A stretch of DNA of 18,784 nucleotides. Source: Gammaproteobacteria bacterium (lineage in GTDB: Bacteria > Pseudomonadota > Gammaproteobacteria > Enterobacterales > Psychrobiaceae). Location: contig JABSRS010000021.1 of the NCBI GenBank assembly GCA_013214885.1, positions 1-18,784 on the forward strand, written 5' to 3'. This document shows, one piece after another, positions 6,933 through 15,308 of this stretch (the first letter of the stretch is position 1; each line of letters starts with the position of its first letter). Below the pieces are notes generated by a model. The model made no database searches. It was not told the origin of the DNA and saw only the letters and a program-made list of their open reading frames with translations. Made by a program: the position numbers and the translations under genes.

Positions 6933-9353
6933 TTATTTATTTTTTACCAAACTCGAAACTTTGATTTCGACTTCAATAGGGCAGGGGTATTGTGTGGCTC
7001 CGATGATTTTATTCCCTGGCGAACGTAACTGCTCTTCTGGTACAAAAAGTAGCTTTTCGGGGAAACAACGGTTGATCTTTAAGGGCGCGGTAAAAGAGCT
7101 GGAGCCCCGAGTGATTGTTACCTGGTAATCCAATTGAGGATCGTCATAATTGACACCAGGGTTCATTTCGACATAAGTACTATGACCTAAACCTGCAAGG
7201 TTTTTTGATTGGGCTGTGAGCTTGCCAGAGCGAAATAGGTTGTCGCCAGTGAGCAGGGTATAGCTGGTTAAAGGACGGTAACTCACTGCTTGAACTTGCG
7301 ATGAATAGTCGGTTGCTGCTGATCCCGTTGTAAAACCATAGTCGTTTAACTCAGGCCCTAAAATCAGATCCTGTGCTAGTTCCTGATAACCGCTTACCTG
7401 CTGTTTAATCTGACGAAATATTAGGTTAGCTGTGACTGGGCCAATATCCTTACCGAGGGAACTGGCGATCTGGGTAAAAACCGCTGCAGTTGATAAGATC
7501 CCTTGGAGTGGTTGTCGGATAGCTCTTACTTTCTGTACCCGTGCTTCATTGTTGGTATAAGTGCCATTTTCTTCGCCGTATGACGGTGCAGGCAAGATAA
7601 CCATGGCCTTTTGGGCTGTTGCAGTCATAAAGGCACTTTGGACAATCAGGCAAGGCGTATCCAAGGCTGCTTGTTCTAGCGGATCGCCCGCAAAGCAGTT
7701 GGCAATCGGATCGGAACCAACAACATAAAACATATCTGGAGTTTGCTGTGGTTGATTGGCTCGCAAATCTGGCAGACAGCCCATATGCCATAGGCCGAGC
7801 TGATTGGGCCGGTCGAACAGCAATTGGACAAAAACTTTTTTTCCCTGCTGCTGTAGACGTTGTACAGTTTTTTCTATCCATGACAAACAGTCTGTGGTCT
7901 GTTGTCCCCGCATAAATTCGGTGCCTATTAATAGGGTAATCGAGCTAGCTTGGGTTAGTATTATTTTAGCCGCGGCAACAAAATAACCCAGTGCTTTTTC
8001 ATCTGACATGTCCTGTTCAGAGGCCAGAGCCGACAACAATGCCGCCTCATTACCTGGCAGTAACCGTAACTTTTCAGTCGCAATATCATCGAGCGCACAG
8101 GGTCTTGAACTTGCCACTAACAACTGATTATGATGATCACGTTGATATTGCCTTATCAGGTAACTAGAGACTGGGTTTTCATCGCTGATATTGCTCCCTA
8201 ATACAAAAATACAAGCGCTTTTGAGAATGTCAGCTAGCGGTTGTCGGCTATAGGTTTGAGTTAGCAGGTTTGTCAGAATTTCACTAGTTTGTGGCTGCTG
8301 ATTTAGCCCAGAGTAGCGACAGCTGGAATGGATGTCAGACGAGTGAAAGACCTCCCGCATTAGCTGCTGAAACATAAAGGCGGTTTCATTGGTCTGGCGA
8401 GGTGAAATTAAGCCTTTGATATGACCATTTTGGTTTAGAATATCTTGGCTGGTGGTAGCGATAAAGTCCAATGCTTGTGACCAACTCACTGCGGTCATGA
8501 CGCCATTTTTGCGGATCATCGGTTGGGTTATCCGCTCGCCGCCGTCAATAAAATCAAAACCAAAACGACCTTTGGCACACAGCAGTTCGCCGTTGATCCC
8601 AGTTTCATAGTTACTTTTGACCCGTGCCAGTTCTCCTTCACGAGTCTCGATAGTCATGCTGCAACCCGTGCCGCACATGCCGCAGGTTGTTTCAAATTGT
8701 TCAAGATCCCAAGGCCTAGCTTTATAACGGTATGGGGTACTCATCAGTGCCCCAACAGGGCAGACCTCGATACAGTTGCCGCAATGACTGCAATCTTTCA
8801 GGCTGTCGCCAACGCCAGTAATCTCGGAATCTAGCCCGCGATCCATGGTGCCAAGTGCGACATCGCCGACCACTTCTTCACAAACTCGGACACAACGTTG
8901 GCACTGGATGCAGCGGTTGGCATTGAAAGTGATCACATCATTGAGTTGAATATCTTCGGTTCTGAATACTCTTTTTGGATCAAAAAGCCTGGAATCACCT
9001 TTACCATAATCAAACACGGTATCTTGTAATTCACATTCGCCACTTTTATCGCAGACAGGGCAGTCGAGCGGGTGGTTAGCCAACAGGATTTCAAGCATAT
9101 CCTCGTGGCTGGTAACTACTTTTTCCGAATGGGTCAATACCACCATGTCTTGAGAGACCTGAGTGGCGCAGGCGGGTTCTAGATTTCGTCTGCCCTCAAC
9201 TTCCACCAGGCACATACGGCAACTCGCTAAGATCGACAGTCGATCCTGATAACAAAAAGTTGGGATCTCAATGGCCAAGGCGCGAGCAGCAGTAAGAATT
9301 GTGGTCCCTGGTGCTACTTCGATTTCCTGACCATTGATTTTGAATTTGATCAT
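6933..9353 (-). CDS. nuoG: NADH-quinone oxidoreductase subunit G
   Basis: An 806-residue iron-sulfur subunit of the peripheral arm of complex I, passing electrons from NuoE/F toward NuoI. The cluster ligands are visible in order: [2Fe-2S] Cys34/45/48/62; N5 His94/Cys98/Cys101/Cys107; N4-type ferredoxin ligands Cys148/151/154/198 and Cys188/191/194/158; and the extra N7 site Cys224/227/231/259. N7 is retained, as in E. coli and Thermus. Residues from about 220 on form the degenerate molybdopterin oxidoreductase domain. The length is within the 800-900 residue bacterial range. Its ATG overlaps the nuoF stop (TGATG), so it is translationally coupled. It is the last nuo gene in the window; the usual next gene, nuoH, is missing. 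Confidence 0.96.
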   Translation of the reverse strand: MIKFKINGQEIEVAPGTTILTAARALAIEIPTFCYQDRLSILASCRMCLVEVEGRRNLEPACATQVSQDMVVLTHSEKVVTSHEDMLEILLANHPLDCPVCDKSGECELQDTVFDYGKGDSRLFDPKRVFRTEDIQLNDVITFNANRCIQCQRCVRVCEEVVGDVALGTMDRGLDSEITGVGDSLKDCSHCGNCIEVCPVGALMSTPYRYKARPWDLEQFETTCGMCGTGCSMTIETREGELARVKSNYETGINGELLCAKGRFGFDFIDGGERITQPMIRKNGVMTAVSWSQALDFIATTSQDILNQNGHIKGLISPRQTNETAFMFQQLMREVFHSSDIHSSCRYSGLNQQPQTSEILTNLLTQTYSRQPLADILKSACIFVLGSNISDENPVSSYLIRQYQRDHHNQLLVASSRPCALDDIATEKLRLLPGNEAALLSALASEQDMSDEKALGYFVAAAKIILTQASSITLLIGTEFMRGQQTTDCLSWIEKTVQRLQQQGKKVFVQLLFDRPNQLGLWHMGCLPDLRANQPQQTPDMFYVVGSDPIANCFAGDPLEQAALDTPCLIVQSAFMTATAQKAMVILPAPSYGEENGTYTNNEARVQKVRAIRQPLQGILSTAAVFTQIASSLGKDIGPVTANLIFRQIKQQVSGYQELAQDLILGPELNDYGFTTGSAATDYSSQVQAVSYRPLTSYTLLTGDNLFRSGKLTAQSKNLAGLGHSTYVEMNPGVNYDDPQLDYQVTITRGSSSFTAPLKINRCFPEKLLFVPEEQLRSPGNKIIGATQYPCPIEVEIKVSSLVKNK

Positions 9354-10627
9354 CAGCTACTCCTGTTCGATACAGGGATGGTATGTTGAATGATTAGAGC
9401 ATCATACTCATGGCGAAAATGTTTAAGGGTTGCGCTGATCGCCCAAGAGGCACCAACCCCTAGGGCGCAAAAGCTATTACCATAGATGCCACCGCATAAG
9501 GCTTCCAACTGCTCTACATCTCCTGGGCGGCCCTGGCCTTGCTCGATCCGATTAAGGATTTTACTGGCCCAGTGGAGCCCCTCCCGACAAGGTGTACATT
9601 TGCCACAACTTTCATGAGAGAAAAATTCGGCAATGCGCCTGGCCACTACTGGAATAGATGCACTCTGATCTAAGGCAATGACCGCGGCAGAACCCATCAT
9701 GCTATCGGCAGCGGCCAGATCGGCGAAATTCATCTTCACATCAAGTCCCGCCAAAGGGATCATGGGTGCCGACACCCCACCTGGGATCACAGCTTTGAAT
9801 GGTCCTGTTATAGGGCCACCGCCATAATCAAACACTAACTCACGCAAAGAAAGCCCCATTGGCAACTCGTAGAGTCCGGGTTTCTTTAATTGGCCGCTCA
9901 GACCAAACAGGCGTGGGCCAGGTGCATCTTCAGGGCCAATCGAGGTAAACCAGTCAACTCCCTTGGCAAATATATGGGCAACACAGACAAAAGTTTCAAC
10001 ATTGTTGATCACAGTTGGACACTGGTAAAGTCCCTCTACTGCTGGGAATGGCGGTTTTAATTTCGGTTGACCGCGACGACCTTCGATTGATTCTAGCAGT
10101 GCGGTTTCTTCACCGCAGATATAAGCACCAGCGCCTTTATGGACATAGATATCGAGCGAAAAATCAGATCCTGAGATGTTGTGGCCAAGATAACCCTTGG
10201 CGTAAGCGGCTTTGATCGCCTGGGCGATTCTTGCTATGGCTAGGCCATACTCACCGCGAATATAAATATAGGCTATCCGAGCATCGATCGCATAAGCAGC
10301 AATGATCATTCCTTCAATCACCCTATGAGGATCCTGTTCCATCAGGAGTCGATCCTTAAAGGTACCTGGTTCACCCTCGTCAGCGTTGCAACAGAGATAA
10401 TGTGCTTTGCCATCGTCTTTGGGGACAAAACTCCATTTCAGGCCCGTGGGAAAACCAGCTCCGCCACGACCGCGTAGCTTGGAGGCTTTGACAGTAGCGA
10501 TGACCTGGTCTGGAACATAATCGTGCAGGACGTGCTTAAGAGCTTGATAACCACCATTTTTTTCATAATAGTCTAAACTAGCACAGTCAGGGTGAGTGAT
10601 ATTCTTTAGTAACACCAGTTCGCTCAT
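9353..10627 (-). CDS. nuoF: NADH-quinone oxidoreductase subunit F
   Basis: A 424-residue flavoprotein subunit that binds NADH and FMN and takes the first electrons in complex I. GRGGAGFPTG (53-62) is the FMN/NADH glycine-rich loop. CNADEGEPGTF (80-90) and GAYICGEETALLESIEG (167-183) are nucleotide-site signatures. The N3 [4Fe-4S] ligands are Cys341, 344, 347 (ESCGKCTPCREG) and Cys387. The ATG at 10627 begins MSELVLLKNITHP, the normal NuoF start, with AAAGAG upstream and 8 nt after nuoE. The frame stays open 201 nt further upstream, but that stretch is nuoE DNA read out of frame across a tandem repeat, so it is not part of NuoF. It ends overlapping nuoG by one base. Confidence 0.96.
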   Translation of the reverse strand: MSELVLLKNITHPDCASLDYYEKNGGYQALKHVLHDYVPDQVIATVKASKLRGRGGAGFPTGLKWSFVPKDDGKAHYLCCNADEGEPGTFKDRLLMEQDPHRVIEGMIIAAYAIDARIAYIYIRGEYGLAIARIAQAIKAAYAKGYLGHNISGSDFSLDIYVHKGAGAYICGEETALLESIEGRRGQPKLKPPFPAVEGLYQCPTVINNVETFVCVAHIFAKGVDWFTSIGPEDAPGPRLFGLSGQLKKPGLYELPMGLSLRELVFDYGGGPITGPFKAVIPGGVSAPMIPLAGLDVKMNFADLAAADSMMGSAAVIALDQSASIPVVARRIAEFFSHESCGKCTPCREGLHWASKILNRIEQGQGRPGDVEQLEALCGGIYGNSFCALGVGASWAISATLKHFRHEYDALIIQHTIPVSNRSS

Positions 10628-10635
10628 GGCTCTTT

Positions 10636-11211
10636 CTACGATGCCGCTGAAGGCTTTTGCTCTGCTGAAAGCTCTTGTCCTGCTGAAGGCTCTTGTCCTG
10701 CTGAGGGCTCTTGCTCCGCTGCTTGCGATAGTTGGTCGAGCAGTTGATCTACGCGTTCTTTTGATAAGTTGGTGTGATAGTCCTGGTTGATCATCATCGC
10801 AGGTGCGACATCGCACGAGCCGATACATTCCACCGTGGCTAAGGTAAAAAGACCATCTTGGGTTGTTTGCCCTATGTTAATCCCGAGTCTGGTTTGCAAG
10901 TGATCCAGTAGATCATAGGCACTGCACAACATGCAGGGGACATTGGTGCAGAGCTGGAGGTGATATTTGCCGATTTCTTTACGGTTATACAAGGTGTAGA
11001 AACTAGCCAGTTCATAGACCCAGATCTCCGGAACATCAAGAATTTCAGAGATTGCCTGATAAGCAGTTTCGTCGATGAAACCATATTTTTCCTGAACCAG
11101 ATAAAGTGCTGGCATGATCGCGCTGCGCTGGGTTGGATAGCATTTTTTAACTTGGGTAATATCGGGCGCCAGAGCTGCAATGATACTTTGTTTGGAATAT
11201 TGAACTGTCAT
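10636..11211 (-). CDS. nuoE: NADH-quinone oxidoreductase subunit E
   Basis: A 191-residue thioredoxin-like [2Fe-2S] subunit (N1a cluster) paired with NuoF in the NADH module. The ligands are Cys88 and Cys93 (CTNVPC) and Cys129 and Cys133 (CIGSC). The body ends near residue 164, at the usual length for the family. An extra tail of about 27 residues follows, made of four hexapeptide copies (EQEPSA, GQEPSA, GQELSA, EQKPSA) plus AS. It is encoded by 18-bp tandem repeats and is probably disordered and dispensable. The ATG overlaps the nuoD stop as ATGA. Confidence 0.95.
   Translation of the reverse strand: MTVQYSKQSIIAALAPDITQVKKCYPTQRSAIMPALYLVQEKYGFIDETAYQAISEILDVPEIWVYELASFYTLYNRKEIGKYHLQLCTNVPCMLCSAYDLLDHLQTRLGINIGQTTQDGLFTLATVECIGSCDVAPAMMINQDYHTNLSKERVDQLLDQLSQAAEQEPSAGQEPSAGQELSAEQKPSAAS
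10646..10717 (-). repeat. 18-bp tandem repeat, four units, in the nuoE 3' end
   Basis: Four imperfect 18-bp copies (gctgaaggctcttgtcct type) begin at 10646, 10664, 10682 and 10700. Because 18 is a multiple of three, copy number can change without shifting the NuoE frame. The repeat lies just upstream of the nuoF start. Confidence 0.92.
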
Positions 11212-12425
11212 TTGTCGACCTCCTTCATCACTGGATCGAGCGAGCCAATCATCGCAATGACATCGGCCAGATATTTCATATTGGTGGTGCGCCGTGTAAG
11301 AGCTTGCAGGTTGACGAAAGATGGTGCCCGAATTTTGACTCGAAATGGTTTTTCAGTGCCGTCACTGATGATGTAGAAACCAAGCTCGCCCTTAGGAGCT
11401 TCGATGGCGGTATAAACCTCGCCTTTAGGTACCTTAAAACCTTCGGCGGCCAATTTAAAATGATGAATATGCGCTTCCATCGAATGAGCTAGCAGATCTT
11501 TATTAACAGGAAAGGCGATCTTTGGATCATCGATCAGAAACGGACCAGGGCGCATTTGGGCGATACACTGGCGCACCATTTTCAGGCTTTCGCGCATTTC
11601 GTCGACCCGGCATTTCCAACGATCATAACAATCACCATCGGTGCGCACGATAACCTTAAAATCGAGCTGGTCATAAATCTCATAAGGAGCATCGCGTCGG
11701 ATATCCCAGTCGATACCAGAAGCTCTAAGGCATGGCCCGCTGAGTCCCAAGGCTATTGCATCTTCACCTGTGATATTGCCAACATTTTCGACCCGGGCCA
11801 GAAACACCCTGTTGTTGCCTACTAGGGACTCATAATCAGCAATCCGGTGTTCGAAGATATTACAAAACTCAAGGATCCGTTCAAGGCAGCCCTCGGGCAG
11901 ATCTTCTCTGACACCACCAACCCGGCAGTAGGATGTATGCATGCGGGCCCCGCTGATCATCTCCATGATATCCATGATCATTTCACGATCGCGCATGGTG
12001 TAGAGTAAAGTCGTCATCGCCCCTAGGTCCATCGGCAAAGCGCCAGTGATCAACAGGTGCCCTGAGATCCGAGACAACTCCGCCATCATGACCCGAATAT
12101 ATTGGGCCCGTTCGGGGGCTTTTATCCCGAGCAATGCTTCCACCGCTAGTGCATAGCCAAGGTTATTGGATGGCTGACAGAGGTAATCTAATCGATCGGT
12201 CAGTGGAAATATCTGGGTATAGGTAAAATTTTCGCACAGTTTTTCGGTCCCACGATGTAATAGACCGATATGCGGCTCGATCCGTTTAACTATTTCGCCG
12301 TCCATCTGTAACAGCAAACGTAACACGCCATGGGTGCTGGGATGCTGCGGGCCAAGGTTCATCAACACTTCGCGGCTTTGCCCTGACTCATCATCACTTT
12401 GATCAATAATGTTTACGTCGGTCAT
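11208..12425 (-). CDS. nuoD: NADH-quinone oxidoreductase subunit D (separate from C)
   Basis: A 405-residue 49-kDa-type subunit that with NuoB forms the quinone-binding site at the junction of the two arms of complex I. NLGPQHPSTHGVLRL (23-37) supplies His32, and TDRLDYL (77-83) supplies Tyr81. These match the quinone headgroup ligands His38 and Tyr87 of Thermus Nqo4, with the same 49-residue spacing. The Ni-Fe hydrogenase cysteines are absent, as expected for NuoD. The C-terminus (IGSLDPVMKEVDK) is the family's normal end. It is a separate gene from nuoC, unlike the fused nuoCD of E. coli. It overlaps nuoC and nuoE by ATGA at both ends. Confidence 0.96.
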   Translation of the reverse strand: MTDVNIIDQSDDESGQSREVLMNLGPQHPSTHGVLRLLLQMDGEIVKRIEPHIGLLHRGTEKLCENFTYTQIFPLTDRLDYLCQPSNNLGYALAVEALLGIKAPERAQYIRVMMAELSRISGHLLITGALPMDLGAMTTLLYTMRDREMIMDIMEMISGARMHTSYCRVGGVREDLPEGCLERILEFCNIFEHRIADYESLVGNNRVFLARVENVGNITGEDAIALGLSGPCLRASGIDWDIRRDAPYEIYDQLDFKVIVRTDGDCYDRWKCRVDEMRESLKMVRQCIAQMRPGPFLIDDPKIAFPVNKDLLAHSMEAHIHHFKLAAEGFKVPKGEVYTAIEAPKGELGFYIISDGTEKPFRVKIRAPSFVNLQALTRRTTNMKYLADVIAMIGSLDPVMKEVDK

Positions 12426-12946
12426 AGAATGTCCCCGATCGGATCTTGGTCCGCGCCAGGTTTTTCTTCGCCAAATGGATTATATTTATCTTTATAACCG
12501 CGCAGCGGAAAATCGCGGCGCATCGGCCAACCTTCAAAGTCTTGCCACATATATATACGACGCAAATCTGGGTGGTCTTCAAAGACGATCCCATACATGT
12601 CGTAGGCTTCACGCTCATGCCAGTTCGCCGTGGTCCAAATTTCTGTGATAGTGGGGGCTTTGGGCGGATCTTCGAGCGGGCATTTTATCCGCAACCGCCA
12701 GCCAAAATCAATTGAGTACAGATGATAAACCAGCTGAAAGCGCGGCAAATTGGGGAAAAAGTCGACCCCGCCAATATCGGTCATAAAATTAAATTTAAAC
12801 GCTGGGTTATCGCGCAGGAACAAACATAGTTCGACTAGATCTATTGGCTTGACCACAACACAGGCCATGTCGGTGACCTCGGAATCGATACTGACTCGGC
12901 CGTTGAAATTAGCAATGATCTTTGCAACAGGAAATTGATCAGCCAT
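12422..12946 (-). CDS. nuoC: NADH-quinone oxidoreductase subunit C
   Basis: A 174-residue 30-kDa-type peripheral-arm subunit with no cofactors; it braces NuoD and NuoB. The family signature is in EREAYDMYGIVFEDHPDLRRI, followed by GWPMRRDFPLRGY near the C-terminus. Length and order are normal for an unfused NuoC. It starts 2 nt after nuoB (GCAGG ribosome site) and its TGA overlaps the nuoD ATG. Confidence 0.95.
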   Translation of the reverse strand: MADQFPVAKIIANFNGRVSIDSEVTDMACVVVKPIDLVELCLFLRDNPAFKFNFMTDIGGVDFFPNLPRFQLVYHLYSIDFGWRLRIKCPLEDPPKAPTITEIWTTANWHEREAYDMYGIVFEDHPDLRRIYMWQDFEGWPMRRDFPLRGYKDKYNPFGEEKPGADQDPIGDIL

Positions 12947-12948
12947 AG

Positions 12949-13431
12949 TTATACCTGCTGCTTAAGATCGCGACTGCCCGTTATTTTTTGCTGTAGTAGC
13001 ACAATGCCATGTAACAGCGCATCGGGACGAGGCGGGCAACCAGCGACATGAACATCAACGGGAACAAAAAGATCTGATCCCTGAACCACTGAATAAGTAT
13101 TATAAACGCCGCCAGAGATGGCGCAGGTGCCCATGGCGATGACATAGCGAGGTTCTGGCATTTGGTCATAAAGCCGCCTGATAATCGGGGCCATTTTCTT
13201 GGTCACTGTACCAGCGATGATCATTACATCTGACTGGCGGGGAGAGGAACGAAAGACCACCCCAAAGCGATCGAGATCGTATCTGGCACAACCAGCAGCA
13301 ATCATTTCAATCGCACAGCAGGCGATGCCAAATGTTTCTGGCCATAGCGATGATTTTCGGCTCCAGTTAATGATGTTTTCCGAGGTGGTAAAAAGTACAC
13401 TATCTTTGTATTGCGCTGTCAAACTTCCCAT
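12949..13431 (-). CDS. nuoB: NADH-quinone oxidoreductase subunit B
   Basis: A 160-residue subunit holding cluster N2, the terminal [4Fe-4S] centre that reduces quinone. The ligands are Cys38 and Cys39 (the tandem pair in [10 protein letters not shown]), Cys103 (GTCAISGG) and Cys132 ([10 protein letters not shown]), with spacing equivalent to E. coli Cys63/64/129/158. The N-terminus is shorter than E. coli NuoB, as in many bacteria. AAGGAG is 8 nt before the ATG, and the start overlaps the end of nuoA by 13 nt. Confidence 0.97.
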   Translation of the reverse strand: MGSLTAQYKDSVLFTTSENIINWSRKSSLWPETFGIACCAIEMIAAGCARYDLDRFGVVFRSSPRQSDVMIIAGTVTKKMAPIIRRLYDQMPEPRYVIAMGTCAISGGVYNTYSVVQGSDLFVPVDVHVAGCPPRPDALLHGIVLLQQKITGSRDLKQQV

Positions 13432-13781
13432 TCTAAAGCTCCTTTGATCCAGGCATAGATAAAACCAACCAAAAGCATCACAATAAAAATGAACATCTCG
13501 ATATAACCAAACAGGCCTAAGTCTGCCAACACCACCGCCCAGGGAAACAGAAACATCGTTTCGACGTCAAACACCACAAACAAGATAGCAATCACAAAAT
13601 ATTGCACTTTGAATAGCCCTGCGGAGGCTTCCCCAACATGGTCGATGCCACATTCATAAGGACGGTTTTTTTCCGGGTAAGGATTGTCAGTCCTAAGCAG
13701 GCGAGAAAGGGTCAGGATAAATACAGCCAGTGTCACCACCACCGCGACCATCAAAAAAACTGGTAAAAAATCAATCGGCAT
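13419..13781 (-). CDS. nuoA: NADH-quinone oxidoreductase subunit A
   Basis: A 120-residue membrane subunit with three transmembrane helices (about 5-28, 58-80, 90-112) that sits beside NuoH, J and K. The loop motif RPYECG (40-45) lines the quinone cavity, and [12 protein letters not shown] (71-82) carries Asp72 and Glu74, matching conserved E. coli NuoA acidic residues. The ATG at 13781 follows GGGGG; an upstream GTG (13799) would give six extra residues and overlaps that site, so it is not used. A 66-nt gap separates it from nuoN, the only sizeable gap in the cluster. Confidence 0.94.
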   Translation of the reverse strand: MPIDFLPVFLMVAVVVTLAVFILTLSRLLRTDNPYPEKNRPYECGIDHVGEASAGLFKVQYFVIAILFVVFDVETMFLFPWAVVLADLGLFGYIEMFIFIVMLLVGFIYAWIKGALEWEV

Positions 13782-13800
13782 TTTAGTACCCCCTTTCACC

Positions 13801-13816
13801 AGAGGCCCGAGCCTCT
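13801..13816 (-). other. UNCG-type hairpin in the nuoA leader
   Basis: A perfect 6-bp stem, AGAGGC / GCCTCT, closes the loop TCGG on the minus-strand RNA. This is a C(UCGG)G arrangement, one of the very stable tetraloops. No T-run follows it, so it does not look like a terminator. It stands directly before the nuoA ribosome site and may stabilise a 5' end or block upstream decay. Confidence 0.6.
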
Positions 13817-13825
13817 CTGTTGTTA

Positions 13826-13855
13826 ACTATAGTCTTATATTGGTGTTTTAGCCAA
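13826..13855 (-). promoter_or_regulatory. Candidate promoter for nuoA-G
   Basis: On the minus strand, TTGGCT (13850-13855) and TATAGT (13826-13831) are separated by 18 bp, giving a possible sigma70 promoter overlapping the last codons of nuoN. Initiation about 7 nt downstream would place the UCGG hairpin at the very 5' end of the nuoA mRNA. The pattern fit is moderate. Confidence 0.35.
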
Positions 13856-15308
13856 AAACAGACGGGATTGAATTCGCCGTAAAATCAAGCAACCAGGCGG
13901 GTAATAATCCCGCCAATAGGGTGCCAATTGTCGCAATCAACAACACTGTCCTGATCGACGGATTAAGGTCTATTGCTGTGTGTTCCGTCGGTTGTTTTAC
14001 ATACATCAACATGATGATCCGAAGATAAAACCAGGCGGCGACCGCACTCAATAACACTGCCACGACGGCTAGCTCGACATAACCTTTATCCACCAGTGCT
14101 GTCAGAACATAAAACTTGGCAAAGAAACCACCGGTGGGTGGAATTCCTGCCAGCGAAAATAAAAAGATCAGACTCATAAAAGCCAAGGCTGGATTATTCT
14201 GGGCCAGACCACAAAAATCTTCAATTGACTCGCCGCGGCTCGCTCCTTTGTTTAACACAATGATCACGGCAAAAATGCCAATAGTCATGAAGGTATAAAC
14301 CAGCAGATAAAGCATGATGCTAGTGATACCGCCTGTGCCTCCAGCCACTAGGCCCAGCATCAGAAAGCCAGCGTGGGCAATACTGGAATATGCCAACATC
14401 CGTTTGATATTGTTTTGCACCAGCGCCGCAAAACTGCCCAACGCCATAGTCAGTAGCGAGATAGCGGCGATGCTGAAAATCCAAATCGGCTGTAATATCG
14501 CAAGATCGACTACGAAAATACGAATGATCACCGCAAATGCAGCGGCTTTAGGTGCCACCGACATATAGGCGGTGATCGGTGATGGCGCGCCTTCATAGAT
14601 ATCTGGCACCCACATATGGAATGGCACAGCCCCCACTTTAAATAGCAGACCGACCAGCATAAACCCAGTTGCAAGGATCAACATCGGATCGGATTGATCT
14701 TGCGTGGACAGTGCGGCGGCCATTTGATTGAGATTTGTAGTACCGGTTAAACCATAAAATAACGACATGCCATAAAGGATTATCGCCGACGAAAAAGCCC
14801 CAAGAATGATGTACTTTAACGCAGCCTCATTAGACCTGGCGTTAGATTTTAGAAACCCAGTAAGTACATAAATTGACAGAGCCTGCAGTTCGAGACCGAT
14901 ATAGATCATCAGCAGATCGGTCGCGGATACGATGATCATTGTGCCGAGCAGTGCAAACAGTAGCAGTGAATAATATTCACCCTGGATCACGCCTTCTTTG
15001 ACGAGGTATTTACCTGACATCAACACCGTAAGCGTGGTACCGAGATAAAGGATTATTTTGAAAAAAGAGGAAAAATTATCTATCACGAACATCCCTGCAT
15101 AAGCAGTTTGCGGGTAGTCACTTAGAAAATAGCTCATGCTCGCGGCCAGTCCGATCATAAAGATAGAAATTGATGCTAGGATTTGGTGCTGGCGTGGATG
15201 TGGCACTAAGGACAACATCAACGCGACACAGGCACCGCAGATAATGATAATTTCAGGTCCTGTTGCCACTACGGACTGCGTGATAGCGGCTAGATCAATT
15301 TCACTCAT
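13848..15308 (-). CDS. nuoN: NADH-quinone oxidoreductase subunit N
   Basis: A 486-residue antiporter-like membrane subunit with about 14 transmembrane helices, the proton channel nearest to the NuoJ/K/H end of the membrane arm. The conserved channel residues are Glu140 (IGLELQALS), Lys224 (LLFKVGAVPFHMW) and Lys254 (VAPKAAAF), each offset by 7 from E. coli Glu133, Lys217 and Lys247. The length matches E. coli NuoN. The ATG overlaps the nuoM stop as ATGA. In the standard operon this gene is last; here it is followed by nuoA. Confidence 0.95.
   Translation of the reverse strand: MSEIDLAAITQSVVATGPEIIIICGACVALMLSLVPHPRQHQILASISIFMIGLAASMSYFLSDYPQTAYAGMFVIDNFSSFFKIILYLGTTLTVLMSGKYLVKEGVIQGEYYSLLLFALLGTMIIVSATDLLMIYIGLELQALSIYVLTGFLKSNARSNEAALKYIILGAFSSAIILYGMSLFYGLTGTTNLNQMAAALSTQDQSDPMLILATGFMLVGLLFKVGAVPFHMWVPDIYEGAPSPITAYMSVAPKAAAFAVIIRIFVVDLAILQPIWIFSIAAISLLTMALGSFAALVQNNIKRMLAYSSIAHAGFLMLGLVAGGTGGITSIMLYLLVYTFMTIGIFAVIIVLNKGASRGESIEDFCGLAQNNPALAFMSLIFLFSLAGIPPTGGFFAKFYVLTALVDKGYVELAVVAVLLSAVAAWFYLRIIMLMYVKQPTEHTAIDLNPSIRTVLLIATIGTLLAGLLPAWLLDFTANSIPSVFG

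Noticed and set aside
6923..6938. Inverted repeat at the nuoG stop as a terminator
   Set aside because: The loop is only 2 bases, the stem is all A/T-rich, and no suitable T-run follows on the minus strand.
10628..10828. A 67-residue N-terminal extension of NuoF starting at 10828
   Set aside because: It is the nuoE coding region read in another frame, including the tandem repeat (hence its Arg/Ala/Ser/Phe repeats). The family start MSELVLLKN at 10627 has its own ribosome site.
12409..12715. Plus-strand open frames opposite nuoC
   Set aside because: They are antisense to a conserved NuoC, have no ribosome site and no family match I recognise.
13782..13799. GTG start for nuoA at 13799
   Set aside because: The six extra codons overlap the purine-rich ribosome site of the ATG at 13781, and the normal NuoA length fits the later start.
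13801..13816. The nuoN-nuoA hairpin as an intrinsic terminator
   Set aside because: It is followed by GGTGAAAGGGGG on the transcribed strand, not by a U-run.
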